NCBI RefSeq assembly: GCF_030445035.2
Contig: NC_080673.1
Span: forward strand, 197,468,216-197,532,215
Length of the DNA stretch: 64,000 nt
Source: Dasypus novemcinctus
Lineage: Eukaryota; Chordata; Mammalia; Cingulata; Dasypodidae
Reading direction: 5' to 3'
The notes below the pieces were generated by a model. That model worked only from the letters and a program-made list of their open reading frames with translations, was not told the origin of the DNA and did not search any database. Shown piece by piece: positions 10,361 through 20,960 of this stretch; position 1 is the first letter of the stretch, and each line of letters begins with the position of its first letter. The position numbers and the translations under genes are program-made.

Positions 10361-12354
10361 GAGGAAGTTTTTCGAAATTACTTAGGCTATGTAAGCTTCA
10401 GTTTCATCATCTAAAAATTAGAGTAAGTATATAGACTCAAAATAGATGAGTAGCAAGCTGGGCTCTGAAGGCTAAAAAGAAGTCTGCTGTACATAGAGCT
10501 GTTGAGACAAGGAGGATGGTGGAAGGGACTGTGGTTCCAAGGCCAGAGCATGTCAGGCCTACAGAGAAAGTGTGTGAGGCTGGAGTCCTCTGATTAGGGG
10601 GTAAGGTGGAGAAATAAAGTTCATGCCATACAGGTGTGAGCCTCAAAGGATGATAAGATGGGTCAAGTTGAGATCAAATTACATTCTAAATGCATTAGGA
10701 ATCCATTAAAGGATATTATGCAGGATGTGAAATATGCTAATTTATGTTGGGAAAAGATACATCTGGTTGAACGATGAGGAAAACATATGAGAAGTGAGAA
10801 GAAACAAGGAACACAGTCAAGATGGAGAAGTCCTCATTAAGTTCTTGCAAGCTGCACAATGTGTTAAGGATTGTTTTCTGATACTGTATCAGATGTGGAA
10901 GTGAAGATGAAAGTCAATCAGAGACTTGCCAAAAGTTGCAAGACATTCTAAAGCAGAGCTGGGAGAAAAATTCTTCCTCTTACCACTAAATTAAGAAATG
11001 TGCTATTTCCAGACTTATACCCCCCTCTCTCCTGATTGCTCAATTTCGATGTTTAAATAAGCTTCACTTTTCATTTTGAGATCTCAGATATAAATTGTTT
11101 TTTTAGACTATGCGTGAAAATTCCCATCAACAGAAATATTAACAATTATTTTAACATAACAGTGCAATTATGCCATATATATAGCAGCAATTATAGTACA
11201 TGCATTTAAAATAGTCATCATATTGTCTGAAATTTCTGGCAGAAAAGACAAGATATTTTCTCATTTAAGGTATTCCACTATCACCTCACATTGCCTAATA
11301 AATGGATACATTTTGATTTTTGAGGTTAAAAAACTACAGAGCATAAATTTAAAAAGAGTATTTTCAAAAAAAATTAAATTAAGAAAGATGTTTCGGGAGA
11401 TTCATGTCAGCCTCATTATTCTTTTTGCAAACTTTTATAGTAAGTACAAAGAAATCTTTAATTCTTAAAGTTCTATAATAGAAGATCTGCAAAGATAATT
11501 ATAGTCAGAGGAAAAGTATATCAGAATTAAAGTACCTTTGGCAATACTCTAAGACATTGGACAATTGAAGCCATTTGTCCAGGGAGGGTGAATTCCAATG
11601 TCTGCGATATAGGCATTTGGGTATTATAAAAGAACCCCATAAATTCCCTGATCAGTTGAAATGGAATTGTCTTTAATTTGCCACAATAATTTCCATTACT
11701 GGATCAGGAATACTGAAACAGAGCAATACAGGATTAGAATAACTTCATGGTATCTCCATAGTACAAAAGTATGTTTAATATTTACCTCTGAATGCCTAGA
11801 AGTTTTAGCACTTGCATAGATCAGAATAATGACTCTAATTTTCATATAGAAAACTACCTCTGCACCTTTGATTAGAGAGTGTTTCTTTCAATGACATCTA
11901 TCCACTCAAGTCTATATGCAGTTCATGGCATAAACATTTATTATGAGTCTATTCTGTGGTGTGTTTTATGCTTCTGAATAGGCATACAACTATGAATAAA
12001 CTGAAATTTTATCATCGAGAGGAAAGGAATAATAGCTCTGAAGTCCTAAAGACTTGGCTGTACATTTACCAATTCCCTACAGAAATCCCATAATCTAACT
12101 CATTTTCATTTTTCTAAACTATAAAAACGACATATTATTTATCTGCCCTGACTGTCAAAAAAATGAAGCAGAATTATAAATTGCTTAGCACATATCCTTG
12201 ATATAATATAAGTGCCCTTTTGAGGAGTCCTGTCCCTCTCAAGAAATTTACTTTTGTAAGAATGATTGAAAAACAAAAAAAAAAAGAGGTAAATGTATTG
12301 AATAGGTACTAAATGCCATGCACATTGCATGCATTTTTTTTTTTTTTTACTAAT
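10361..12354. other. Unassigned DNA with possible ancient repeat traces
   Basis: No gene is seen. Around 10,640-10,810 the wording (record of 'gaatccattaaaggatatta', then 'gaaaagatacatctggttg') resembles an ancient mammal-wide repeat also hinted at near 12,850-12,960 and 26,810-26,960, but I cannot name it. Around 11,925-12,000 a weak 'aaacatttattatgag' block may be an old L2/MIR-class remnant. A poly(T) run lies at 12,334-12,349. Confidence 0.35.
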
Positions 12355-12500
12355 TTGTCCAACAAATATTTACTGAACCTTTGCTCTGTGCTAGACCATG
12401 GATTAAGCATTGGGAGATTAGTACTAGAGAAGAAAAAGTCCAATCTTATGGAGTGTATGGTTTAGTGTGGAGAACAATGAGCAAACAACTGATAATCATA
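12355..12500. repeat. Ancient mammal-wide repeat fragment (L2/MIR class)
   Basis: 'ccaacaaatatttactgaac', 'tctgtgctagac' and 'ttatggagtgtatggtttag' match the well-known 'caacaaatatttattgagc...' block found throughout mammalian genomes. Which family it belongs to I cannot settle by eye. It leads straight into the MIR that follows. Confidence 0.4.
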
Positions 12501-12510
12501 ACCAATATGT

Positions 12511-12710
12511 GCATGTCACTTACCATGTGCCAGGCACTGACCATAATATTTAATGCACCTTACCCCATTTAACCCTCACAACAAGATTATGCCACAGGTA
12601 CTATTATTACCATTCTCATTTTACATTTGAGAAAACTGATGAGCAGGGAAGAATCAAGTAAAACCTTCATTACTATGTGGCAGAGCTGGAATTCAAATGA
12701 AGGCAGACTT
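12511..12710 (-). mobile_element. MIR SINE (minus strand)
   Basis: In reverse complement orientation the MIR landmarks appear in order: 'tgtgccaggcactg', 'catttaaccctcacaacaa', 'actattattaccattctcat', 'gagaaaactga' and 'ggcagagctggaattcaaat'. It is an ancient SINE shared by mammals. Confidence 0.75.
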
Positions 12711-14523
12711 TTTGAAAAGCTCTCCTTTACTGCTGTTTCTTTAAACATGGTAAGAAATTTAGTTTGGTTGTTTAGCTGCACAGAGAGGCAGGCAACTGGA
12801 CAGCCAGATCTCATGCACGGCAAGCACTTAAATGGTATTCAATGTGTAATGGGAGGCTATTAGAAGGTTTTAAGCAAAAGAGAGGTGAAAACATTTTTAC
12901 ATATTATAATTCAATCTGACTGCCATGTAGCAGGAAAGATTATGGAAGAACTGGTAAGGAATTACAGAGAACAGGATTTGATTTGGTAAGGAATTACAGA
13001 AAACAGGATTTGCTTTGGTAAGCCCTGGTGTAAAATGAAAACTCTGACAAATTAGTGGCAGGGGAGACAGTGAGAAATTATTGCTGTTGGATCTATTTGG
13101 ATGTTTAGCATATAGAACTAAGATTTTATGATTCTGAATCAAGCTCCATTTGTATATAAATTTTATAAGAACAAAAAGATGCTTATTTCAAAAGTTCTAA
13201 AATATACCTCTGCATTTTAAAATTAAGCAATTATCTTAAGGTCAAGTTACTTATATGCCAGTCAAATGCATAAATCTTATTGACGCGCTTTGGCCAAATC
13301 GATGCCAAGTTAAAATCAGTCAGGCAATAATCAGGCTTAATCTTTACAATAGTCATTGTGATTGACTGACTATGTTGACATCCTCTTACTTGGTGCTCTG
13401 AGAATGTACTCACATTTACTTTCTCACAGAGTATGCAAAATGTCAGCCAAGACAATTTTTTTTTAAATATAGGACAACTTAGTAGATGTACATAAATTAA
13501 TTTGAAATTAATTTTTAGAACTTGATATTGGGCAATAATTATTTAAATTACTGTGAAAAAGTTGACTGTATTTGACATTTAATAAATTAATTCATAGCGG
13601 GGAGTTCTAGTTAATTGCTAGTATATGATTCTCCTTTATATGTCCTAGGGAAAATAACCAATCATGATTAAAAAATAAACCAATAAATTAATACCAGTAT
13701 CATCTAATTTAGTCTAAAAATTAATCACTTAATGTGTACTGGTTAGAGTTTAAGCTTAGGAAGAACCTTTCTTTTTATTTATTTTTCTAGGCCTAGAAAG
13801 GCTCATGTTAGGAATAATTAATTATATTAATTGTGATATAATGCAATTAAACCAACACATTTGAAATTGTAAATAACTATACTGACTCTTTAATTATTTA
13901 TTGATGGTTAGTATTTTATAAATATGTATTTTGCAATTTAAGGGTTAAAAAATGCTTTGTTAAGAATGAGAGAAAAAATGTATTTTTCCAATTGGCTATA
14001 TCATGCTCCATTTGAAAAGTGAACATTCACTCATTAATCCCTTTAACTCTCTTCTCAGACACTTTGTTGAAAATCAAAGATTTTTAAAATTTCATTTTTT
14101 AATTGATATCAGTAGAGGTAAAATGTATGGCATGCTAAGTTTTGGCTCAGGACTTATTTGTACTCAATGCTTTGACTCCAATTAACTACCTTTACCTTGC
14201 CCAATTCTCTGCATTTTTGTGGCCCTCAGTTTCTCCTTGTATAAAATGGAATATTGTACCCTCCCCAATTTTCCTCATAGTTTTGATCAAAGAAACAAAG
14301 GGGTTGCATGTGACTAAAGTTTTCACATTTGTAAATCTTCATATATCCATAGGAGGCCACACAGACATTTCTAGAGGGAGTTTGGCTGGTCTGTTGGGCA
14401 AGGGCTTACCAAATGGCCACGTCTTAAAGCGAATATCATATTCTGAAGGTCTGTTCTCATGTTTTTCAGGTCTAGAAAGTTTATGTTTCAGTGCGTATGT
14501 ATTTTCAAGAAGTACTCGTATTC
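12711..14523. other. Unassigned AT-rich DNA
   Basis: No gene is seen. Two imperfect copies of 'taaggaattacagaraacag' follow each other at about 12,955-13,010 (short tandem duplication of roughly 36 bases). From 13,480 to 13,980 the sequence is very rich in 'ttaatta' motifs. Nothing else is recognised. Confidence 0.4.
12955..13023. repeat. Short tandem duplication (~36 bp unit)
   Basis: The block 'ggtaaggaattacagagaac' followed by 'aggatttgatttggtaag' repeats at once as 'ggtaaggaattacagaaaac' and 'aggatttgctttggtaag'. The two units differ at few positions, so the duplication is fairly recent. Confidence 0.7.
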
Positions 14524-14529
14524 ATAAAA
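14524..14529. repeat. 6-bp target-site duplication, left (ERV LTR)
   Basis: ATAAAA directly precedes the LTR and is repeated exactly at 15,043-15,048. Confidence 0.85.
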
Positions 14530-14703
14530 TGCGGCTGGGGCCGCTTGCACCCCGATGCTGACGGGGGGGTTTGGAGGGGTCAGACTAGACCGCATTGGCG
14601 TCTGATGCTACGGCAGACAGCATCAGAGGGGCTCTCAGACGTGGAGGACGCACGGCGAGGGGAGGAAGAATGCCGCGGAGGCCAGGTCTGTGCGCAAGTC
14701 CGG

Positions 14704-14709
14704 TTTATT
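14704..14709 (-). terminator. Polyadenylation signal of the solo LTR
   Basis: AATAAA on the minus strand, close behind the TATA box, as in retroviral LTRs where the signal lies near the start of R. Confidence 0.6.
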
Positions 14710-14725
14710 GCGGAAGGGGACACAG

Positions 14726-14732
14726 CTTTATA
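14726..14732 (-). promoter_or_regulatory. TATA box of the solo LTR
   Basis: TATAAAG on the minus strand, about 35 bases downstream of a GC box at 14,766-14,774 and about 16 bases upstream of AATAAA at 14,709-14,704. Whether it is active cannot be told from sequence. Confidence 0.6.
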
Positions 14733-15042
14733 GGGTTAGGGACTGCGTGGAGGGATTTGATAGGTGCGGGCGGGTACTGCTTCCTGATAGGTGATTGTAA
14801 GCGGTTGCTAGGCAGAGGGCTGGCTGAGAGGTTTGGAATAGGGGAGGGGAAAGGGGGAGTGAGAGCTGGCCTGATGTTGGGCTAGGCGGGAGATAAAAAG
14901 GGGGAGGGCGGTGCCGGCCAGCCGCTAGCAGCAAAGGCCTAGTCAGGCGTGGTCACCTTATCTAGGCCTAGTGGGCAGAGGCGGTATCACTTCTTGCCGC
15001 ACCGTTTGCTACTGTGGCAAGCCGGGCGCCCTTCCTCCCACA

Positions 15043-15048
15043 ATAAAA
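15043..15048. repeat. 6-bp target-site duplication, right (ERV LTR)
   Basis: ATAAAA, identical to 14,524-14,529. Confidence 0.85.
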
Positions 15049-15664
15049 GACTGATGAACAAACAAACAAGGGAAACCTTTACTTTGCAGTAAATGTTAAG
15101 CATTTTAGAGGTGATATTATCTAATGTTCCCCACTATGATATATCTTGGAAGCCAAATGAATCATTGAGGGGCTACTTACTGATTACAGAATTGGTGCAA
15201 AGCAATGGCTTCAAGGGCTGTTCCATCTAAATTATCAATTACCCTAATGAACTATCTCAGCTGTACCCCTCTCAGGTTGCTAGGATATTTGGGTCCAGCG
15301 TATTCCACCTAAACCAATGTGCTCCACATGGGCCCCTCTTTTCTTCACATTATTTTTGTTTCAGAAAATGCCTTTCTGGTTTCACTTTAGTTATACAAAT
15401 TGAAACAACATGTCTTCCAATTTCATTTCCCTTTTGCAAAAAATCTTTTGGGTGACTTCTGCATAGCTGATGTATCTTATTGCTAACCTAGAGGATAATA
15501 TCTAATTTTGTATCAAGCTATGAGGAGACATATCACTTAGAAACAAATAAGCATTGCTACTAAAATTTATTTACTATTTTTAATTAGTCCTACTATTTAG
15601 TTGGTATATTTACACTAGTTTCTCTATTTCTAGGTTTATTTAATGAAATTTTCTTAATTAGTTC
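15049..15664. other. Unassigned AT-rich DNA
   Basis: No gene or repeat is recognised. Confidence 0.4.
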
Positions 15665-15810
15665 TCAGGGATTTCAAGAGGAGGAAACCGAGTCTTAGAT
15701 AAGTTGAATAACTTTTTCAAGGTTAGAGAGTTAGTAAGCAGGGAGCTAACATGAGTAGAATTTTAGTGTAGGTCAAGGAGAGTCCAACTTCTTAACCATT
15801 ATGCTATTAG
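15665..15810 (-). mobile_element. MIR-like fragment (minus strand)
   Basis: 'gaggaaaccgagtcttagat', 'caaggttagagagttagtaa', 'gcagggagctaacat' and 'ccaacttcttaaccattatg' follow the reverse-complement MIR order (gaggaaactga, aaggtcacacagctagtaag, ccagactctta). Confidence 0.6.
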
Positions 15811-15825
15811 AAAAAAAGTCAACAG

Positions 15826-16279
15826 GAAAGTGGATGTGGCTCAAGTGATAAGACCTCCACCTATCCTATGGGAAGACCCAGGTTTGATCCCTGGCACCTC
15901 CTGGTGAAAAAAAAGATGAGAAAGCATGCCTGCATGGTGAGCCAGTGCCCACATGGTGAGCCTAGTGTCTGCGCAAGTGCTCACGTGGTGAGCCAATGCC
16001 TGTACAAGGGAATCACACAGCAAGATGATGACACAACAAAAGAGAGACAAATGGGAGAGTCAAAACTACGCACAGCAGAGACCAGGAACTGAGGTGGTGC
16101 AATTGACAGAGAACCCTCTCCACATCAGAAGTCCCCAGGATTGAGTCTCTCTGAATCCTAGAGGAGAAAGAGAAGACAAAAAGAGAGAAATACATGCAAA
16201 AGTTCATATAGCGAATGGACACAGACAGCAAAAAAACAGCAGGGTGGGGGTGGGGGGAAATAAAAAAATCTTTAAAAAA
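15826..16279 (+). mobile_element. DAS-type SINE, diverged
   Basis: A tRNA-like head ('gaaagtggatgtggctcaag', then 'aggtttgatccctgg' as box B) is followed by a long body ('gtgagccagtgcccacatgg') and a second, partial tRNA-like unit near 16,090-16,150 ('gaggtggtgcaattgacaga', 'gaccctctcc...'), a 'gaatggacacagacagcaaa' block and an A-rich tail. The 7-bp TCAACAG at 15,819-15,825 recurs at 16,280-16,286 next to the tail. The unusual middle may mean a composite element. Confidence 0.7.
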
Positions 16280-16489
16280 TCAACAGACTCAATCTTTTTT
16301 CCTAATGTAACCTGAGAGGTCTTTATAACTATATATTGGTATATAAATTTGTCTTTTTATATCTTCACAATAAAATAATATTTATAAATCGTTTAAATTG
16401 AAAAATCATTTAATATATTATTTGTTCCAAATCCTAGTGTCAAAGGGTATGTTTGATTTTTTGTTTAAATAATTTGTTGATTCTATCTT

Positions 16490-16617
16490 CTGCAAGGGAT
16501 AGCATAATCAGTGGGAAGAGTATGGTTTTGGAATAAAATAAACTTGTCTTGTAATTTATTAGTTAACTTGCTGTGTGAACTTTGATAAATTCTGTAACCC
16601 ATTTGTCTCATCATCTT
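16490..16617 (+). mobile_element. MIR-like fragment, interrupted by a DAS SINE
   Basis: 'agcataatcagtgggaagag', 'tatggttttggaataaaata', 'ttagttaacttgctgtgtga' and 'aacccatttgtctcatcatc' resemble the plus-strand MIR order. It is cut by the SINE that follows and may continue briefly after 17,044. The last 11 bases are the duplicated target site. Confidence 0.55.
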
Positions 16618-17043
16618 TTTTTTTTTATATTTATTTTTTATTTTATTTCTCACTCCTTTCCCCCACACACACACTTGTCTGTTCTCTGTGTCCATTCGCT
16701 GTGTGTTCTTCTGTGTCCGCTTGCATTCTTGTCAGCGGCACTGGAAATCTGTGTCTCTTTTTTGTTGCATCATCTTGCTGTATCAGCTCTCTGTGTGTGT
16801 GGCTCTTCTCCTGGGCAGGCTACACTTTTTTTGCGTGGGGTGGCTCTCCTTGCGGGGTTCACTGCTTGCAGTTGGGGCTCCTCTACGTGGGGGACACCCC
16901 TGCGTGGCACAGCACTTCTGGCGCACAACAGCACTGTGTGGGGGACAGCTCACCACATGGACCAGGAGGCCCTGGGTTTGAACCCTGAACCTCCCATGTG
17001 GTACGGGGATGCTCTATCAGTTGAGCCAAATCTGCTTCCCTGC
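16618..17043 (-). mobile_element. DAS-III-like SINE (minus strand)
   Basis: On the minus strand the element begins near 17,040 with 'gggaagcagatttggctcaa', has a box B-like 'gggttcaaacc' (about 16,976), then the DAS-III body with the GC-rich middle, 'agcggacacagaagaacaca' and a poly(A) end (T-run at 16,616-16,626). The 11-bp CTCATCATCTT at 16,607-16,617 is repeated at 17,044-17,054. It is more diverged than the copy at 61.1 kb. The overlapping open frames (for example 16,582-17,115) merely read through the SINE. Confidence 0.85.
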
Positions 17044-17060
17044 CTCATCATCTTGATCAG

Positions 17061-18139
17061 TAAAGTTCATATACTTTTACTCCTAAACATTGGAGACCAA
17101 AATAAGACACAATGAAATAAAACAAGATAAAATATAGGACCTAGCTCTCATGGAGAGTGCAGTTAATGAGGAAGACATATATTAATTAAATAAAGTGAAA
17201 GTGTTACAAAGAACAAGTGCATAAGCCGTGTTATGCTGGCTCTCTGGAGAAAAAAATTCCCAATTTATAGTGTTTGTTGATGTGATGAAAACACACCTAT
17301 CATGGCCAATTTCAATCTACCAATAAGCTGACTAAATCCCTGCTAGTAGAAGCTGGCTCAAGTCACTCACTGAGTGTTTCGTAGGGAGGATTTTTCTATA
17401 AGAAACTTCCATGTACTGAGAAAGGGATTAACTGAACCTACATATGTCAAGTGCCTCATGGAGTTTTATTTTACCAGAATAAATCAGTTCTAAACATCAG
17501 TGTCTTTTCACTGTGTATTTCTACTTACAGTGTTGTTTGCCTCAATTTAAGCAGTTTAATATCTATACCAGGGTTAGAGGCAGGAAAAAAATTGTTTTTG
17601 GAACTGTGGTTTCAATTACTTTGTAAAGTATTTGTATTTGTGGTGCTTTAGGAGTCAGAATATATAAGAAATAAAGGGCAAATCATTTTTTAAAAGTCCC
17701 TGGAGCAAAGAATAATACACATGCTATGATCAATAGATGGGATAACATGGTCACTCTACAGGGCATTAATTTTCTTCTAGCATTCACAATCCTCCCTTCA
17801 GAGTAAATAAATTCAACATTACCCAAACCTTTGTGATGAAACTTTTATTTATCTTCTGTCACCGTAACTTTTTTATTTCATTTATCTTTTCCAATATCCT
17901 TTTCAAATTCATTATAATGTCAGTTTTACTCCAGACTTCTCTCTGGCTTTTCTTAAACTTCTTGGTTTTCATTTCTTTCCTCCTTTATCTTCAATATTTA
18001 CTATTCCTTCTTTTTCTTCATCTTCTTTCTTCCTTTAATTTAAATTTATTTAACAGAATATAATTTTCTAAATTCTGCTTTGATATTTACTTTAAAGATT
18101 GTAGTTGAAGTATAATTTACATTCAAGGAAAGGCACAGA
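17061..18139. other. Unassigned DNA, pyrimidine-rich at 17,830-18,060
   Basis: No gene is seen. 17,228-17,420 has some LTR-like wording but no family I can name. 17,830-18,060 is a C/T-rich stretch on the plus strand. Confidence 0.35.
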
Positions 18140-18326
18140 TCCTAAGCATATGGTGAACATTGACAGGGCATTGCAAGAATGCTGCTGACTTGGAGAGAAA
18201 GCATGGTCTTGCTAATGCCTTGATTTTGGACTTCTAGCCTCTCAAAGAGTGAGCCAATAAATTCCTGTTATTAAATCAACCAGTGTGTGGTATTTGTCAC
18301 AGAAGCTCTGGCAAACTAAAATAATG
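18140..18326 (+). mobile_element. MaLR-type LTR 3' fragment
   Basis: 'gagaaagcatggtcttgcta', 'atgccttgattttggacttc', 'gagccaataaattcctgtta' and 'tctggcaaactaaaata' are the typical 3' end of ERVL-MaLR LTRs in this genome. The AATAAA at about 18,257 is the LTR's own polyadenylation signal. The 5' part is missing. Confidence 0.6.
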
Positions 18327-18530
18327 ACCATAGCTCCCTTTGGAAACAACTTCAGAGTTATTATCATATATATGCATGGTGGGGTCTTGGAGCCCTCCCT
18401 CCAGGCAAGTGGCCAATCTTTGGTCAATAAGCTAAAGGCCCAGGAATTTGAAATGGTTTATGGTCTACTGTGGAAAGCTCTTTCAGTCACCTGTTCATCT
18501 ACTCATTCCTTCCATTGTGGAAATTTTATC

Positions 18531-18542
18531 TTTCTATCTACC

Positions 18543-18581
<39 letters not shown>

Positions 18582-18593
18582 ATCTATCTTTCT
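18531..18593. repeat. (ATCT)n microsatellite
   Basis: About a dozen tandem ATCT units, slightly interrupted. Related ATCT-rich sequence continues to about 18,680. It is probably polymorphic in length. Confidence 0.9.
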
Positions 18594-18680
18594 ACAAAGC
18601 TAGCTAGATATCATCTATTTCTCTCTTATCACCATCCTCATCATCTATCTATCAACTACTGATATATATATATCATCTAT

Positions 18681-19759
18681 TTACATGCAGTACCCTAATG
18701 ACCATCATCTCCTTTGCTAATAGACATGTTAGGTTCTATTAACCATTTTTACGACTCTTTGCAGAGCAAGCCCCTTTGGGTAGGTATTACTACAAAGTCT
18801 TAGCCAGCACAACCTTGGAACTCTGGATAAAACATTGCCCTTTTAAAGGAATTCCAAATTGGATAAAAGTGGTTAGGGCCTTGCATCACAGTCTTTCTCA
18901 GTCACTGATTTGGGACATCCCAAGAAGAACATGACATTTTTTCAAAATCTGTGGTGATCCGAAGGAGCTAACAGCAAGGTGAAGGTTATCATTGAACCAC
19001 ACTCCATAAAGTTAGTAAAGTGAAATGAAATTTATTTTTTTCATGGTGACCTTAATCCTGCAATTTTGCTTAGTTGTCATTTTAAAAATTATTTTGTATT
19101 TTTTATATACGTGATTAGGTTATCTATCAATAATGAAGTCTTACATTTTCCTTTTCAATCTTCACGCCATATGTGTATTTTCTTCTTTTTTTTTCTTTGT
19201 TTCTTGCCTCTCTCTTTTTCTTTCAGTGTTCAGTTCAAAGTGTTTACCAATTGTATAAATATATGTAAGCACTATTCAATACACGATTTAGACTGTTTTC
19301 ATCACTTCAGAAAATTCCCTCATCCTTATTTATAATCAGTTACATTTATATTCACCCCAGTATCCATATTTTGCTTTCTCTCATCAAAAATTAATTTTGA
19401 CAGCTGTGGAACTTCATATATAATATATCAGATCATGATGCAGGACTGATAATTGTGAAGAGGAGGAAAGAAGATTAAATAGAAAGACTCTCATACTATA
19501 GCACAGTTCCGTGAATTCCAAGAACATTTCAGCCAGGCTAGTGTAATGTTCTCAAGGCAAGAGCACTCATTTGAGGAGTCCTGCCATTTGCAGAAATGGG
19601 TATTAGTATCCCACCATACTCAGACTTTGCCTGGCAGCAGTCCATAAAAAAGCACTGCCTCCATGCAAATGTGGGGTTGGTGAAGCAGAGCAAGAGCTGA
19701 GGCAATTTTTTTCCAGGTGTCTGGTGATTCAAGAAGGGAATATTCATATTTGCTTTTGT
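18681..19759. other. Unassigned AT-rich DNA
   Basis: No gene or repeat is recognised with confidence. Confidence 0.4.
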
Positions 19760-20150
19760 CTGACTTATTTTATGTTATGTTTTCAAGATTCCTCTATGTT
19801 GCTGCATGTTTCAAGAGTTGTTCTTACATGTGAACAGTATTTAGTTATATGAGCACTGCTTTACAGTAAACGTTAAATCTGGAAGGAAATTCCTCCAACA
19901 TTTTTATTCTTTTTCAAGATTGTTTTTGCTATTCTCAGTCCTTTGAATTTCCATATGAATGTGGGAATTAGCTTATCTATTCCTTCAAAAGAGATTTATT
20001 TAGGTTTGATAGGAATTTCATTGAATCTATTAATCAATTTGGTGAGAACTCATCTTTAAAATATTTAGTTTCCAATTTGTGAACTTTGAACAGCAGTTCT
20101 TGTATTGCAATGTCTTGATATGTAGAAATTTCTCATTCCCAAGTTTGGTT
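19760..20150 (-). mobile_element. Old L1 fragment (minus strand)
   Basis: 'caagattgtttttgctattc', 'tttgaatttccatatgaatg' and 'ttcattgaatctattaatca' follow the L1 ORF2 order seen in the L1 copies at 44.5-44.65 kb and 58.57-58.69 kb. It is heavily decayed, with no usable frame. Confidence 0.65.
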
Positions 20151-20529
20151 CAAAATGAGAAGGTGGAGTAAACTATTCAAAGATAAGGTCAGTGCAAATT
20201 TGGACACACCTACAATAAAAAAAAACCACATTTATTCCTCCTGTAGAACTACTAATCTTTAATTTGTTACTCTGGGGTTCATCTTATATTTAACCTTACC
20301 ACGTTTGTTTTCAGGGGCAGCAGAGAGTGAAGAATAAATAGGAAAAAAAGCATTGAGGTTTCCCTAAGGAAGTTCACAGCCAGCTTTTCCTTCTGCTTTC
20401 TTTCTAGGACCAAACTGTCCACTTCACTTTATTATACGCCCATAGGATTGGGCTACCTGCTTTGATTAAGCACACATTTTCTCTCTCAATATTTCTTTCC
20501 TGTCCCTAAGCACAATGCTGGATAATTTT

Positions 20530-20960
20530 ATTTTTTATATCTATTTTTATTTCTTTCCTTTCAAAAATATGTTCAGATACTTACCTATATCTGCGTATGT
20601 AGTTCTACCACATCATTTTTAATGCTGCTTTATTCCATATTCTTGGCATATCACAGTGTATTTAGATATTTCTCTGTTGATAGACTTTTAATTGCTTCTT
20701 CTTCTTTTTTATTTTTTTAACAAATTCATGAACCACACCACAGAGAACAGCTTTGTATATGACTCCTCGTACAGAGATGTGACTCCAACCCATAGGTAGG
20801 TACTAAGAACTGGAATTACCAGGTCATAATGTAAGTGTAATTGTTATGATATACCCTATACCCACCAGAGCGGTTATATTAATTCAGATTCCCTGTAGCA
20901 TTGTAATATGTTACATTGTATTGTAACACATTCTCTCTATTCTCTTCCACACTTCATATA
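20530..20960 (-). mobile_element. Possible old L1 3' end fragment
   Basis: 'atgctgctttattccatatt', 'tttagatatttctctgttga' and 'tggaattaccaggtcataat' resemble the plus-strand reading of the decayed 3' part of an old L1 (compare 42.6-42.8 kb: site of 'attccattgtatatacc' and 'gggtatatacctagtaatgg'). The assignment is tentative. Confidence 0.45.

Larger units (their letters stand above)
14530..15042 (-). mobile_element. Solo ERV LTR, class II-like, CpG-rich
   Basis: This is a 513-bp block bounded by TG...CA on both strands and flanked by a perfect 6-bp duplication, with no internal retroviral sequence. That is the signature of a solo LTR left by recombination between the two LTRs of a provirus. 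On the minus strand it runs from 15,042 (TGTGGGAGG...) to 14,530 and carries a GC box (14,766-14,774), a TATA box (TATAAAG, 14,732-14,726) and a polyadenylation signal (AATAAA, 14,709-14,704). A 6-bp duplication is typical of class II (beta-retrovirus-like) elements. It contains about 30 CpG sites, against a CpG-poor surrounding, which suggests a fairly recent insertion. The open frames across it (for example 14,595-14,885) are by-products of its GC content. The family name is not known to me. Confidence 0.85.

Noticed and set aside
14491..14885. Overlapping open frames of 80-139 codons, possible CpG-island gene start
   Set aside because: The CpG-rich block has exact LTR ends and target duplications, so the GC content is that of an ERV LTR, not a gene promoter island.
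16582..17115. 177-codon plus-strand open frame
   Set aside because: It reads antisense through a DAS SINE and its two flanking target-site copies.
18531..18680. CRISPR-like or other regulated repeat array
   Set aside because: Plain ATCT microsatellite without spacers; the window is mammalian.
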